Assembly (NCBI GenBank): GCA_907164885.2
Contig: OU015490.1
Span: forward strand, 216,365,634 to 216,429,633
From: Dolomedes plantarius
Taxonomy: Eukaryota; Arthropoda; Arachnida; Araneae; Dolomedidae
Direction of reading: 5' to 3'
DNA length: 64,000 nt
The position numbers and the translations under genes are program-made. Within the stretch, counting starts at the first letter, position 1. Every line of letters starts with the position of its first letter. Below, one piece after another: positions 50,283-64,000 of the stretch. A model generated the notes under the pieces. It saw nothing but the letters and a program-made list of their open reading frames with translations. It did no database searches and was not told the origin of the DNA.

Positions 50283-51235
50283 GAATGTATGACTTGTACT
50301 ACAGTGTTTTCAATGCCTAGAGATAATTAATATGTACTAACTTTGTTATTTGTTATGATATTAGCCCATACTTATAACGTCAGATTAGACGAAAAGAATG
50401 ATATTACTTCTGTTCATCATAAAATATATATTCATACTCCATTAATATTTCTCTAGGAGTTACTTTAACTATTCCAATTCCCCTTTAAAATATTCAAATT
50501 AAAAGCAGAACTTTACTTGAGTGAACCCACATTAAATCAGACGCAAAAAATAAGGGATTAAAATGCAGTACAATAAATGTAAAAATTATTTTCCAATTCA
50601 ACGCTAATCATATAAGTGTTTTGACAAAAGACTCTGTTATCTTTAATGATATTGGGAGTTGAAATCAAAGATGAGGACAATGCTGTTTAGTGGGCATGAT
50701 ACGAAACGTTAATCACCAAACATAAGCTAAGCCACTGGGAGATCCAGATCCCTAGTCTAATCTTCGTTTTACGAATAATTAACTGCAGTTTCGAGTTTTC
50801 AAGCTTTTCGTGTAAGCTTTCTGATGGAACTTCTAATTCCAGTTCAGGCTACAAATAAAATTGCTTTTAAATATAGCAGTATTGTATTTAATGGTGTAAG
50901 ATGAAATAATGATGTTGTCATTTTAGGACAGAATGTAGTTTAGATGATATTTTTAAATGAATTTTAGACTCAGATGAAATAAATCAGAAAATCCTTATAG
51001 TTTTTCTAATAATTTTAATCATTACTTAATTAACGTTGCCTGTAATCACTCATTATTCATATATAATTTACTGATTATATAAATATTTAAATGGTATATT
51101 TATATAAATGCTAATGTACTTTTATTTTATATAATTTTATTTTTATTAATTAATTTTCTAATAATCTTAATTGGAAAATTAATTAATAAAACTTTTATTG
51201 ATTTTATTAATCAATTTTCTAATTACCAGTAATCC
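50283..51235. other. AT-rich DNA, nothing recognised
   Basis: No supported feature. Confidence 0.5.
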
Positions 51236-51460
51236 ATTTATAAGGAACCTAGCATTTTTTTAGTGTCTAGTTTAGAAATTGGGGAAAGGAAATTAAATGT
51301 CGAATATGTTGTTGCAGTGGTTCGCCCATACGGGTTAATTGTCTGTGAAGACATTATAACTTTAACCGCGAGAATGTTAGTTTGCTTTCAATGGGGGTAC
51401 TATAAACGTCGAATTACGTTGCCACACTGGAATGCGCCCAATGAATGAACTCATTACGAA
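51236..51460. repeat. Dispersed repeat, copy 1
   Basis: Starts ATTTATAAGGAACCTAGCAT and ends near ATTACGTTGCCACACTGGAA; related to 53470-53850, which has the same opening (AAGGAATCTAGCATT) and closing (ATTACGTTGTTAAGTTGGAA) blocks in the same order. It is less AT-rich than the flanks. No function recognised. Confidence 0.5.
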
Positions 51461-51518
51461 TCCTTATGGTTATTGTAATAATTTTTATTCAATATTTAAA
51501 TAACGTAATATGTGATCA

Positions 51519-53187
<1,669 letters not shown>

Positions 53188-53469
53188 GCTTTGAGCTATA
53201 GAATGTCACATCATATGCATATGGTTAATTTTTTATCAATATTCCACTAATAGTTTGTACTAGGAATGGGCACAATTTTCTGCTTTCAGAAAACTCAATT
53301 TAAAATTTCACTATCACTTTTACCTTTGATTTTTTGGCCATAAATAGCTCAAGAGGCTCCCGATGCATAAACAAAACCGTCTTTTAGAAGATTATTTTTA
53401 TTTACTTTCTTTTCTTCCTCCTTTTTACTATTCGAGCCTCTAACGTCATTTCTATTTATCAACCCTCAA

Positions 53470-53850
53470 AGGCCCTGTAAGGAATCTAGCATTTATGTTT
53501 AGTGCACAGTTTACAAATTTGAAATAGGAAATTCTACGCGGATTTTCTTGCACATAAACACAGAGAGGTATTTTATCAAAAAAATAATCTACGTACTTAA
53601 TCTACTAGTATTTGTTGTATAGTATTTGTCATGTTTTATTAATGTTTTTTTATATATTTATTTTTATGTTTAATTCCAGTCTTGAAATACATCCTACGAA
53701 ATAATCTGATTCTTTACGGCTAGCACTGTAATAGGCACAAATTGCGTTGTGTAGTTTACGACAAAATGAAGCTGCCATTTTAAATATATCAGGAAATCCA
53801 CAATGCACTGAAATTACGTTGTTAAGTTGGAATGAGCCCAACTCACTGAC
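53470..53850. repeat. Dispersed repeat, copy 2
   Basis: Longer relative of 51236-51460 with a central insertion. The minus frame at 53650-53841 shows no recognised motif. Confidence 0.45.
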
Positions 53851-55550
<1,700 letters not shown>

Positions 55551-55789
55551 CAAGCTCGCTACTTACACCCTTCCCAGTACGTCGTCTTACATCCAAACTT
55601 TCCTCCTTCTTAATCTATCTTTACTTAATTATTAAAGTTATAGCAGTCAATGAATTAAAAGGCCGGTGGCAAAGAACTACAATTAATATATCTAACATCG
55701 TTTATTTCCAAAATCTTAAGCTATCTGATTCAATCTGATAAATTAAATCCAAGAGTCATCAAGCTCCCCGCGTCAACGTGTGACTATCT

Positions 55790-55990
55790 CCATCAAGAAT
55801 TTCCCGCCATCTGATTAAACGCTATTGTTTTTCTGCCATCCAAATCCACCGCGCATGCCCACATGATCTCTGTGACGCATACACCGGCGATGAACCATGG
55901 GCGTGGCCACAGATGTCAATCAATCCAAAGGGAATTTCCCCGATTTCTCTCGGTGCATTTCGAACCAAGATATGAGAATAGTGGCGAATT
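55790..55990. promoter_or_regulatory. GC-richer cluster of promoter-type motifs
   Basis: Within 200 bp: CCCGCCATCTG (YY1-like, near 55802), CCGCGCATGCCC (NRF1-type core GCGCATGC, near 55850), GGGCGTGGCC (KLF/Sp, near 55909), and GGGAATTTCC at 55930-55939 (kappa-B consensus, as for Dorsal/Relish). Composition contrasts with the AT-rich flanks. No coding exon, TATA box or splice donor is evident on either side, so the call is tentative. Confidence 0.3.
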
Positions 55991-56063
55991 ACGCCACGAC
56001 AATAAATTAATTACTAAGCCCCCTTTAAATTTAGAATAATCATTCTTTTCCCACTAAATCCTT

Positions 56064-56066
<3 letters not shown>

Positions 56067-56145
<79 letters not shown>
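56067..56145. repeat. (TA)n microsatellite
   Basis: TA run of about 80 bases. Confidence 0.96.
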
Positions 56146-56146
<1 letters not shown>

Positions 56147-57700
56147 CAGGATTGATATTTTCATTTCGGCTGTAAGACATGCGAGATACCCAGAGATTGC
56201 TTAATATTTATCATGGCATTTTTAGCTTATTATATCAGTTGTTTACTTGTAAGTATACATAATAATCCGCTTCTGAATACTTGTTCAGGAGAAATCAAGT
56301 GCAGAAATTTTCTTTAAATTTTTCCCGCCGTTAACCATAATAAATACCTTTCATTCATTCTTATAACAACATGTTTGGACTTATCTTACTTTTAATCAAG
56401 AGTTGCAAGTTCACATAGTGCAATGTTAAAAGTAAACTCGAAACATTGTGAGACATTCTTCCCTTTTAAATATCAATATATACAAATTTTCCATACCGAG
56501 TGACCGAAATAATTATAAATTTTCGCATCCAGTATCTGACTATACATATTCATGACCAATGTGTTCTTATATTTCCCCTTCAGTTGAACGAAATTTAACA
56601 TCTCGTCATTGTAAATTAGACTGACACGAGAAATCGCCAGGGAAATTCGTCCCAATTACAAAAGTAATGTGTTCCTCCTTCACACAGATTTATTATAGGC
56701 CACGTGTTATTTGAAATTTCTGATTAGATTGGTCTCGACATTCAATCTTAATTGGATTATCTCAAAGCCATTACGAGATTCGCGCTTTGAAATAATATTC
56801 CTCCCAATACATATGCATGGCGTATTTATTGGGGCTTGCATAGGCCGCGATGAAAAGTCTAATATTCCTTACTAAGAATTATAGTATGATTATTGCGCAT
56901 ACTTGTGACAATATATTTGCTGGACGAAAGTTTTAGAAGAATTAACATTTTAAGCGCAGCAATATTAAGTGATATTACAGCTATATATTGCTTACTGCAT
57001 TTGGTGATATAACCCTTTGCATATTATGCGAAAAAGCGTAAACAGACTTCTGTATGTATAATTATATTTAAATTACGTTTTAGCTTTCAATAAATTATTT
57101 GTCTTGGTTAAACACATTTGTAGAATATTATATCCGCTTAGTGTGAGATATAAAGCCCGTTTAGTTCAACAAATTAAATTGCAATCTTTTATTTTATGTT
57201 TCTTTTTATAACCTATCATTATATATAAACGCATTTTTGGCACTGTAAACCCTGCAAAAATTCAAGATAAATTTAAAACCATTTTAGAAATTTAGCTTAA
57301 TTCATTTGATAATTTTTCATATAAACTCTTGCACGAATGCACAGGAACTAAGAACATTAAAAATACGTATGCTGAAAGCTGTTTAATTTAAAATTTTATT
57401 CCTGACATAAAAAAGAACACAACGAATATTATTTTTTTTAATTCCCATTTAATATGCTTTATTTTAATATATCAGACACATTTATGCTATTCTATTCAAG
57501 ACCTCTCAAAAATCAATAAACTTACTGAAGCTTCTGAATAACGCACAATTAATTGTCAAAATTCTTGTAATTTAATCTTGTAAACCAATCATATACAATT
57601 TTATGATATATGAACATACAAAAGGGAATTTCACATGATTCACATATACTCTTGCATCTGAAAGCAGAATTTTTAGCAAAAAAAGAACTGATATTCTTCA
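56146..57700. other. 1.55 kb AT-rich DNA, nothing recognised
   Basis: No supported feature. Confidence 0.5.
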
Positions 57701-57701
57701 A

Positions 57702-58140
57702 ATGTCTTGTAGAGACCTGCCACTCCATTCTGCCAAATTAGAGATAAAGAGAATCTTCAAACAACAGGTTCGTTGCGTGGCTTTCCATGCTGCTAGAGAT
57801 AGGTCCTGGAGTGTGCTTTGCGGATCTCACTGCGTCCCGGATTCCTCCCTTGCAGTTGCAGCGGCCGAGTATAGATTTTTGACAGGACACAATTGTCTTA
57901 GTGTCCATTTGTTTCGTTTTAATTTGAATAATTCACCTGATTGTGTCTTGTGTGACTCTGGATAGAACATGAGTGCTGCTCATTTCGACGAGTGTTCTGC
58001 GCTAAATGATTTGGACTGTATTATTTAAAAAAACTTTTGGAGAGCTCGTTGTGTCTCTTGTTGGTGGACACAGGACAATTGTCCTGGTGATCAATGGTCT
58101 GACATTTGTTTAATAGTAATAACAATAATAATGAATAATA
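57702..58140 (+). mobile_element. LINE 3' end (non-LTR retrotransposon ORF2 C-terminus)
   Basis: The frame from 57702 reads SCRDLPLHSAKLEIKRIFKQ, then AAAEYRFLTGHNCLSVHLFR and FNLNNSPDCVLCDSG, stop, then AAHFDECSALNDLDCII, stop, NFWRARCVSCW. The R-x-x-x-G-H-x-x-x-x-x-x-L-x-R-x-x-x and C-x-x-C...H-x-x-x-x-C pattern is what follows the RNase H-like region at the C-terminus of many arthropod LINE ORF2 proteins. Two in-frame stops show it is dead. The unit ends in a TAATAACAATAATAATGAAT type simple-repeat tail (58112-58140), as expected of a LINE 3' terminus, so this is a 5'-truncated insertion. Confidence 0.65.
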
Positions 58141-60162
58141 TCTGAAATCAGATATCTAAAAGAAAGAAAATGCGCATCAAATATGACTCCCAAACAGTGT
58201 GCATTGTCAGTAGGTGAAATGAAGTTGATTTAGCTTTCAAAACGACAGTTTTTGAATTTTTGGAATTCGTTGGCTAAAAAATGAATTTCTTCTAAACCAA
58301 GGGTTTCCTAACTGTTGGTCACGAAGTGTCTTATAGGTTGAATTTATTCAATTAATATAATTTTTTAGGGAATTTCATTGAAAGAAATTGTCAATATTTT
58401 TTTATCAAGATAGTATAGGGAAGTGATATTTCTTAAAGAGAAAATTCTGATTCTGATCATAAACTCTGTTCGTTAAAAATCTACCACTTTTATTTGGTGG
58501 TGAATGAAAACCGCGCTTACTTGCTACGTACAGTACCCAAATTCTAAACGTCTGTTTGTGATTTATCAGTCTGTGCTGCCACTTACTGCATTAATATTTT
58601 ACTTTCCACAACCGAATAAACCAATTTTATTTAGGTCAGAGATTCTCTGTTTCCATTGTTATATAATTCTGAATCAATATGGTAGGTGCATTATTTTCTC
58701 GATATTATGTTTTGTTCTGTTCTTGCTTTTACATATGTTTGATTAATGTGTGTCTCTTCATGTTCTCTATCCTTTGCAAATTCCTTAAAAACTTCGATTT
58801 TGTTACATTAAACATTTAGTCGGAATTATGTTTTCGAAAATGCACTTTAGGGATTTCCTTTGTCTTTAGAGGCATTTTCAATGAAAATAAACGTCTCTAA
58901 AGAGGGGGGGGTGATGTTTGATGTGTGGAAAACATCTTAGGGGATCGCATCTCGAAAAAGTTGGGAAACAAGGCATTAAACTGTGATTGATAATTTCGGA
59001 AGATTGAAAAAATATTTTGTGTATTCATTTGGCAATAAATTAAATTATTGGACTTATTATACCAAAAGTAACTTTATTCAATTATTTTTAAGTTAATTTA
59101 AATTAAATTTATATGCTTGAATGATTAATATTATTGATTTAATAAAAGAAGAATAAAGCCTTCTCTTTTAAAGAAAAATTTAACATATTTTTACTTTCAT
59201 TACATCGGTCATTAAATGCAAATTGTATTATATACTTTGATATACTTCACAGTTTGATATACTTCACATTTAAATAAAATTCATGAATAGAGAATGTTCT
59301 CTTTATAGAAATATCTGAAAAACAGATTATACTGATATAAAATTCATAAATTTCAGTGGGAAAAAAAGTATAATTAAGTACTGCGAAATAAATTAACATT
59401 TCAGAGTTTCATAAACTTTATCGAATGGCTCCTTATTCCGAAGCTTTCCCATCCTTTCATGAGAAAACTGAATTATGCACGTTGATTACAGAAAATCAAT
59501 ATTTGTGTCTAATGCAATATTAAGAATAAAATTTTAATTATGAATAAAATAATCATAATTATGAGTAACAGTTCATCACTATAAAAATTAGTGTATACTC
59601 AAGGAAAACTAGGGACAATTTTCTTTGCATTTAAAGATAATCAAGCTCTCTAAAGAAAACTTATTTGCTCAGATGAAAAATGATTACCCGCTGATTAATA
59701 ATAGGCAGTGATTACAGAATAAGACATTATGAATATTACAAAACTTATTATATGGATGAAAGTTAATACGTTAAGTACCTGTTAACATTTAAAACTATTC
59801 ACTGTACATTTGAAATTTCACTATGTTTTTATAGCATTTTGATATTCTAAAATAATTGTAGAATATCATACAGAGTGACATGGAATTTAAAAGAAACAAA
59901 ACGATAACTGATCTGGAGCATTACGGAAGCAAATTGTTTTTCCATTTAAAATGACCTTAGAGTATTTCCGAATAAAGCGGATTTAGCTGTTCTTCAGCGG
60001 TCTTTGATGGACAAACGAATAAATTATTTCTGGGATTTGTAATACTAGAAACAAAACCCAACGAAATCTCGAATAAGATCAAATAATCCAATTCCTAATA
60101 ATGGTGAGTTATTATAAATGAGAGTTTTGGAAAAACTCGGTCAATGCCACTAACTTCACTTC
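58141..60162. other. 2 kb without a recognised feature
   Basis: Contains an 80-codon plus frame (58504-58746), hydrophobic but without a motif, and a G-run near 58902-58909. Confidence 0.5.
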
Positions 60163-60493
60163 TAGCCCAGTCAAAATAGGTTTTATGGCTAAAAAAATAT
60201 GAAAGTTTTGAAAATTGGTGGAGATGTTTGTTTCGGCATACTGTTGAACATACTAAAATTCCCCACCGATCAGACTTGAGCTTTCGCCGCCATCTTGGAA
60301 AATGTGTAGACTTTTTTGGTTTTTTGCAAGTAACTTCAGAAATATTGATTTTATGTAAAAAAGTTGAATGCAAAAACTGAAGAGCATTAACTTATGAACA
60401 AAAACATTATTTACATTTTTTTATAAGTCTAACATGAGCAAAGATAATTGACTTTGAATATAGCGAACAATCACGCGTAGGACGCGGATGCGA

Positions 60494-60526
60494 GGGTCAT
60501 CCCCATCGCGATGGGGGGCATGACCC
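60494..60526. repeat. GC-rich palindrome in left arm
   Basis: GGGTCAT, then CCCCATCGCGATGGGG, then ATGACCC: nested inverted halves centred on ATCGCGAT. The counterpart in the right arm is 63485-63516. Conservation in both arms and the strong stem suggest a protein-binding or processing site. Confidence 0.85.
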
Positions 60527-60897
60527 GCGCATGTGCCCCAAAAGTCTGGCACACTCACGTGTGTCAAACCTCTGCATATCAAAGCTCGAGATAAAGTTTC
60601 AGCAACATCCAATCCATTGTTATCAGGTTGTATTGTGAGACTTGGTGGATTCTATCTTTTTATGTCATACTTAGGCTGCATTGGGTACATAATGGCTGGA
60701 AGTGGGTAAAAATAAATACTAAATTTGATGTATGCAACTACGTCAGTAAAAAAAAAGGTTTCCTGGCCATGCATACGCTAGAGAAATCCTAGCTTATTTA
60801 TTTACCCAAACATCTGCATCAAAAATAATTTTTGACGCCATGGACATATCTGATTTCTAAAGCACTAATCTCCAAGAGTTGTTTGAAGATTTTGAAG

Positions 60898-61053
60898 GCC
60901 TTTTTTGTGTTTTTGCAAATAACTTGAGAAATATTAACTTTATGTAAAAAACAGTTTTATACAAAAATTAAAGAACATTAAATTGTGTACAAAAATATTA
61001 ATTACATTTTGTCGTAACCCTAACACGAACCAAAATATTGACTATTAAATGCG
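60898..61053 (+). repeat. Direct repeat of an inner part of the left arm
   Basis: Matches 60297-60453 in the same orientation (ACTTNAGAAATATTNA, TTTATGTAAAAAA, and TAACANGANCNAA as anchors) at about 80% identity. It begins immediately after the left inverted arm ends, so the arm is followed by a second, older copy of itself. Confidence 0.7.
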
Positions 61054-61354
61054 GGTTGATTATGAATGTAGGATCCAAGTCTCGTTGCAGGCGCTTTCCT
61101 TTGAATTCTCTCCTCTCCCTCATTTGGGGAATTTTAAACACAAGAAAATAGACGAATGTTTTTTGGTATGTAGATAATTGATCATTTTTAATTTTATGAA
61201 CGAATGTAATAAACTTGGATTTATTCACTACCATATTTTCATTGTATATAATTTTTTAAGCTTACCTACTTTATGGTTGTCGTACTTTTTTCGGTACGGG
61301 ATTGTTCGCGTCGTCAGTCTGGAAAAGATCATCTATGGGTCAGCTAGCACCACC

Positions 61355-62640
61355 TCATTCATCAATTCCTTTTATTGGATCCACATGATCTACAGTGCAA
61401 TAACTGCAATGGGGTATGTCATTGTGACATACCCCATTGCAGTTATTGTAGTCCATTGTGCAGTTGATGCTTGCTTTCCGACACACGCATCTTTCTCCCC
61501 AGTCAGCCTTACAGTTGTGAAACACCATGCTTAAAATTGAAACGGGAGCCACTACATCCATAGTTGTGATGGGCACGAGGGTTTTCGTTTGACATTTCCA
61601 GCCTACACTTCAGGATTCTACTTATTCCCAAACCACGTTTGCATTTGGTGATACAACCGAAAGGAATGTCGCATGGATGTCTCTTCAGTTGAGGGAAGAG
61701 ACGAAATGTATGGTTTTATTTTAGTGACAAATTTTTCGAAGCATTTGTACCTAAACTTATTTAGGGACTTTTCACTGGGATGTGCTTTATACCAGATCAG
61801 GAAAAAGCATTCTCTTGTTTAAGCAACATCATTATGCGATGAGTTCCATTTATTAACTACTGTCACGTCGTGTTCCATATCTTTACTTTGGAACATTTTT
61901 ACACAATTTTTCTTTCCTATGTTGAATGCTACAGTAGTATCGCATCCACTGAACGCATGGAGAAAAAGGATACTTTGGTATGTCCTGATGACTGTCTTTT
62001 ATTTGACGAATGTATTTTTTCTTTGCTTTCCTATTGCATGCTTTGACAAGGAAAATGTCTTTTCTATAGGAATGAGAGCTGTTAATAGAACTAGGTGGTC
62101 AACATCTTCACCGGTGATTACAACGATGGTGTTACCAGAACATGCTTCATTAATTGTAGTATTTGCAATGAGAATGTCGGCTTCGTCATTACATTGTCGG
62201 AATCGAATCCCACTGTTTTCTAGCTCAGCTGATAGCATGCGGATCAGTTTGCTCTTGCTGTTTCAATTTGAAAGGAACTGTTATTGTTGAACAGTAACTC
62301 GCATGTTTCCATCAAAACTTATGTCACAATAGACAGTAGATTTTCTGCCATTTTTTGTACTGTTATTGGTGTTGGATTAGCCATTAAAAACGACTATACA
62401 GCTGGCCCCATAATGCTTTTTTATATAGTTAACTTAATTTGTGCAAACCTCCGAAAAGTTAATTGTGTTCCCCATTTGACATGGTGTAGGAGAAAACCAC
62501 TGTCCACAATGTTGACGCAGTTCTGGAGGTTAAGGTCTTTGTTTGGAACTTCAAAAACGTCGTACCTAGTCAAGGCCGTTGTCTCTCGCACGCCAGCTTC
62601 ATTAAACAGAGCAACTGTAAAAGGAGCTAACTCATATTCT
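61355..62640 (-). pseudogene. FLHAFSGCDTT-family protein, main part
   Basis: Minus-strand reading from 62640: EYELAPFTVALFNEAGVRET, YDVFEVPNKDL, IVDSGFLLHHVKW. Then, with shifts, YVNYIKKHYGASCIVVFNG, KSKLIRMLSAELENSGIRFR, NDEADILIANTTINEACSG, NTIVVITGEDVDHLVLLTAL. Next ILFLHAFSGCDTTVAFNIGK, RLYHQMQTWFGN, and the Cys-rich tail ILSMVFHNCKADWGERCVCR, KASINCTMDYNNCNGVC. This order is that of an uncharacterised protein family common in spider and other arthropod genomes. From memory its central part looks like a PIN/FEN-type nuclease fold, with acidic residues in the E-D-V-D motif retained here; that is inference. At least four stops and several frameshifts mean it is not functional. The start of the gene lies in the right inverted arm. 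Confidence 0.7.
61398..61448. repeat. 24-bp perfect palindrome in the Cys-rich coding end
   Basis: Arms 61398-61421 and 61425-61448 are exact reverse complements around the 3-base loop TTG (outer end CAATAACTGCAATGGGGTAT). It lies in the frame encoding the Cys-rich tail and alters its cysteine spacing, so it is probably a local inverted duplication made after the gene was inactive. Confidence 0.92.
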
Positions 62641-62990
62641 AAATAAAATGCTACTCGTTTCTTACTCGTTTAGTTTAACAATCTCAATCCGGGGGCTTGG
62701 AGTGCCTTGAGTGGATTGCAGATCTGTACTATATATCCGGCATCCTCGGGCCCTACATGCATGCAAAATGGCACCGGACCTGGGAAATTAACCCTCGGCT
62801 TCGAGTACGGGTATTGCTACGTAGCTTCCGGTTGTCAGTTTGATCAAGGCGTATGAGCAGTAGCTTGGGTCGCTGTAATTTATGAATACTTAACAATCTC
62901 TATACTCTGGAAAAGCAACAACGGGTATACTAATGTATTGAAACCGTTTACTTTCACCGCACAATTGACGGTGATCAAGCTTTCATAAGG
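62641..62990 (-). other. Gene interior, unaligned segment
   Basis: GC-richer DNA between the two readable gene parts. No reading frame longer than about 25 codons continues the protein; the family protein has several hundred residues here, so most of the middle is probably deleted or replaced. Confidence 0.4.
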
Positions 62991-63490
62991 TTTACCATTT
63001 CAAAGTACTGAACCCAGGGGATGCAATAGGGCCATTCTCTTTCAACTGCTTCAAAGTCTTCCTCATTTTAATCTCGGTGTCTCATATATAAGTATGTCCG
63101 TATATGGTTTCTAGTGATAGTAGTTCAGTAGCAAAATCTCTAAACAACTCATGGAGATTATTGCTTTTGAAATCAGATATATCCATGGCGTCAAAATTTA
63201 TTTTTGCTAAAGTTTTTTGGGTAAATAAATAAGCTAGAATTTTTCTAGCGTATACATGGCCCGGCAACATTTTTTATACCGACGTAGTTGCATACATCAA
63301 ATTTAGTATTTATTTTTACCCACTTCCAGCCATTATGTACCCAATGCAACCTAAGTATGACATAAAAAGATAGAATCCACCAAGCCTCATATACAACCTG
63401 ATAACAATGGATTGGATGTTGCTGCCACTTTATCTCGAGCTTTGATATCCAGAGGTTTGACACACGTGAGTGTGCAAGACTTTTGGGTCA
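62991..63490 (-). pseudogene. FLHAFSGCDTT-family protein, N-terminal part
   Basis: Minus strand from about 63475: RVSNLWISK, then RDKVAATSNPLLSGCI, stop, GLVDSIFLCHT, stop, LGYIMAGSG, ILNLMYATTSV, MLPGHVYARKILAYLFTQKT, then MDISDFKSNNLHELFRDFAT, and, past a stop, TLKQLKENGPIA with WVQYFEMVNLMKA in the next frame. The N-L-W, S-L-M-Y-A-T-T-S-V-x-K-M-L-x-G-H-x-Y-A-R and L-x-E-N-G-P-x-A-x-x-W-V-Q-Y-F-x-M-V landmarks agree with the N-terminal half of the same family as 61355-62640. Bases 63129-63490 lie in the right inverted arm and therefore recur, inverted, at about 60535-60896. Multiple stops and frameshifts are present. Confidence 0.6.
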
Positions 63491-63950
63491 TCCCCCCATC
63501 GCGATGGGGATGACCCGCGCATCCGCGTCCTACGCGTAATTATTCGCTATTTTAAAAGTCAATTATCTTTGTTCGTGTTAGACTTATTAAAAAAAGTAAG
63601 TGATATCTTTGTACATAATTTAATGCTCTTCAGTTTTTGTATTCAACTTTTTTACATAAAATCAATATTTCTGAAGTTACTTGCAAAAAACCAAAAAAGT
63701 CTACACATTTTCCAAGATGGTGGTGAAAGCTGAAGTCTGATCGGTGGGGACTTTTAGTATGTTCAACAGTATGCCGAAACAAACATCTCCACCAATTTTC
63801 AAAACTTTCATATTTTTTTTAGTCATTCGTCAAAATCGGGTCTATTTTGACTGGGGTATTCTGACAGTCGATAATTCCAAGAGATTTTATGCAAATATTG
63901 CATTTTTATCATATCTTGTAGATAGTTTTCCTTCAACCCTTTCCACCACG

Positions 63951-63952
<2 letters not shown>

Positions 63953-64000
<48 letters not shown>
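63953..64000. repeat. (TA)n microsatellite
   Basis: TA run reaching the window edge. Confidence 0.96.

Larger units (their letters stand above)
60165..63856 (-). mobile_element. 3.7 kb element with ~730-bp inverted ends
   Basis: The left arm 60165-60896 and right arm 63129-63856 are inverted copies at roughly 90% identity. The outer ends read TA-NCCCAGTCAAAATAG inward on both sides (TA at 60163-60164 and 63857-63858), consistent with a DNA transposon inserted at TA. The arms contain a GC-rich palindrome, about 350 bp of non-coding sequence, and about 360 bp that corresponds to the start of the internal gene. The interior carries the rest of that gene on the minus strand and an extra direct copy of part of the left arm. 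I do not recognise the superfamily; a very long palindromic duplication is the alternative. Confidence 0.75.

Noticed and set aside
58504..58746. Hydrophobic 80-codon plus frame
   Set aside because: Composition is what AT-rich DNA gives by chance (Phe, Leu, Ile, Tyr); no signal or motif supports it.
61178..62646. Three plus-strand frames of 118-123 codons
   Set aside because: They are antisense shadows of the minus-strand FLHAFSGCDTT-family gene.

Overview
The window is eukaryotic. It is very AT-rich, holds about twenty microsatellite tracts dominated by long (TA)n runs, and is packed with eukaryotic transposable elements: three piggyBac copies, several Tc1/mariner and pogo relatives, two Helitron copies, two tRNA-derived SINE families, a LINE 3' end and LTR-retroelement debris. 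The families, the base composition and the lack of compact genes suggest an arthropod; a chelicerate such as a spider is plausible, but nothing here proves it. I see no rRNA gene, no convincing tRNA gene, no CRISPR array and no intact host protein-coding gene. Nearly all long open frames are translations of (TA)n or (TG)n repeats, or pieces of dead transposases.

Layout. 0-2.4 kb: a Tc1/mariner-type MITE inside (TA)n, a broken retroelement whose protease remnant is joined to a NUFIP1-like zinc-finger retrocopy between direct repeats, and a pogo-type MITE. 5.3-11 kb: a Tc1-like transposase N-terminus, an unclassified 1.3 kb element with 165-bp inverted ends, a 2.3 kb piggyBac with two of three catalytic Asp codons changed, and a 1.0 kb piggyBac deletion derivative. 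12.6 kb: a heat-shock-element plus TATA-box promoter-like block. 15.7-16.6 kb: a deleted mariner between (TA)n tracts. 17.7-17.9 kb: two tandem pre-miRNA-like hairpins. 19.4-23.1 kb: AT-rich nested repeats. 23.8-26.5 kb: a third piggyBac with duplicated terminal motifs. 30.7 kb: a SINE.

33.1-38.6 kb: a pair of about 0.55-0.6 kb direct repeats encloses the only place resembling a host gene, namely a promoter (perfect RFX X-box, CCAAT box, YY1 motif), a short first exon with a good donor, and a coding-like exon 1.5 kb downstream, broken by a TGA and followed 11 bp later by a Helitron. 40.8-46.4 kb: an inverted SINE, a 377-bp tandem duplication, two pogo/Tigger relics and a 28-bp perfect hairpin. 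47.6-52.5 kb: another SINE type, a 1.3 kb Tc1/mariner copy with ends and reading frame recognisable, and a second Helitron carrying a 51-bp minisatellite. 57.7 kb: a LINE 3' end.

The most unusual object is at 60,165-63,856: a 3.7 kb unit bounded by about 730-bp inverted repeats with TA on both sides. It carries, on the minus strand, a decayed gene of an uncharacterised multicopy arthropod protein family (motif FLHAFSGCDTT, acidic GEDVD motif, Cys-rich tail). The 5' part of the gene lies inside the inverted repeat, so the unit reads like a transposon whose ends include its own coding sequence.
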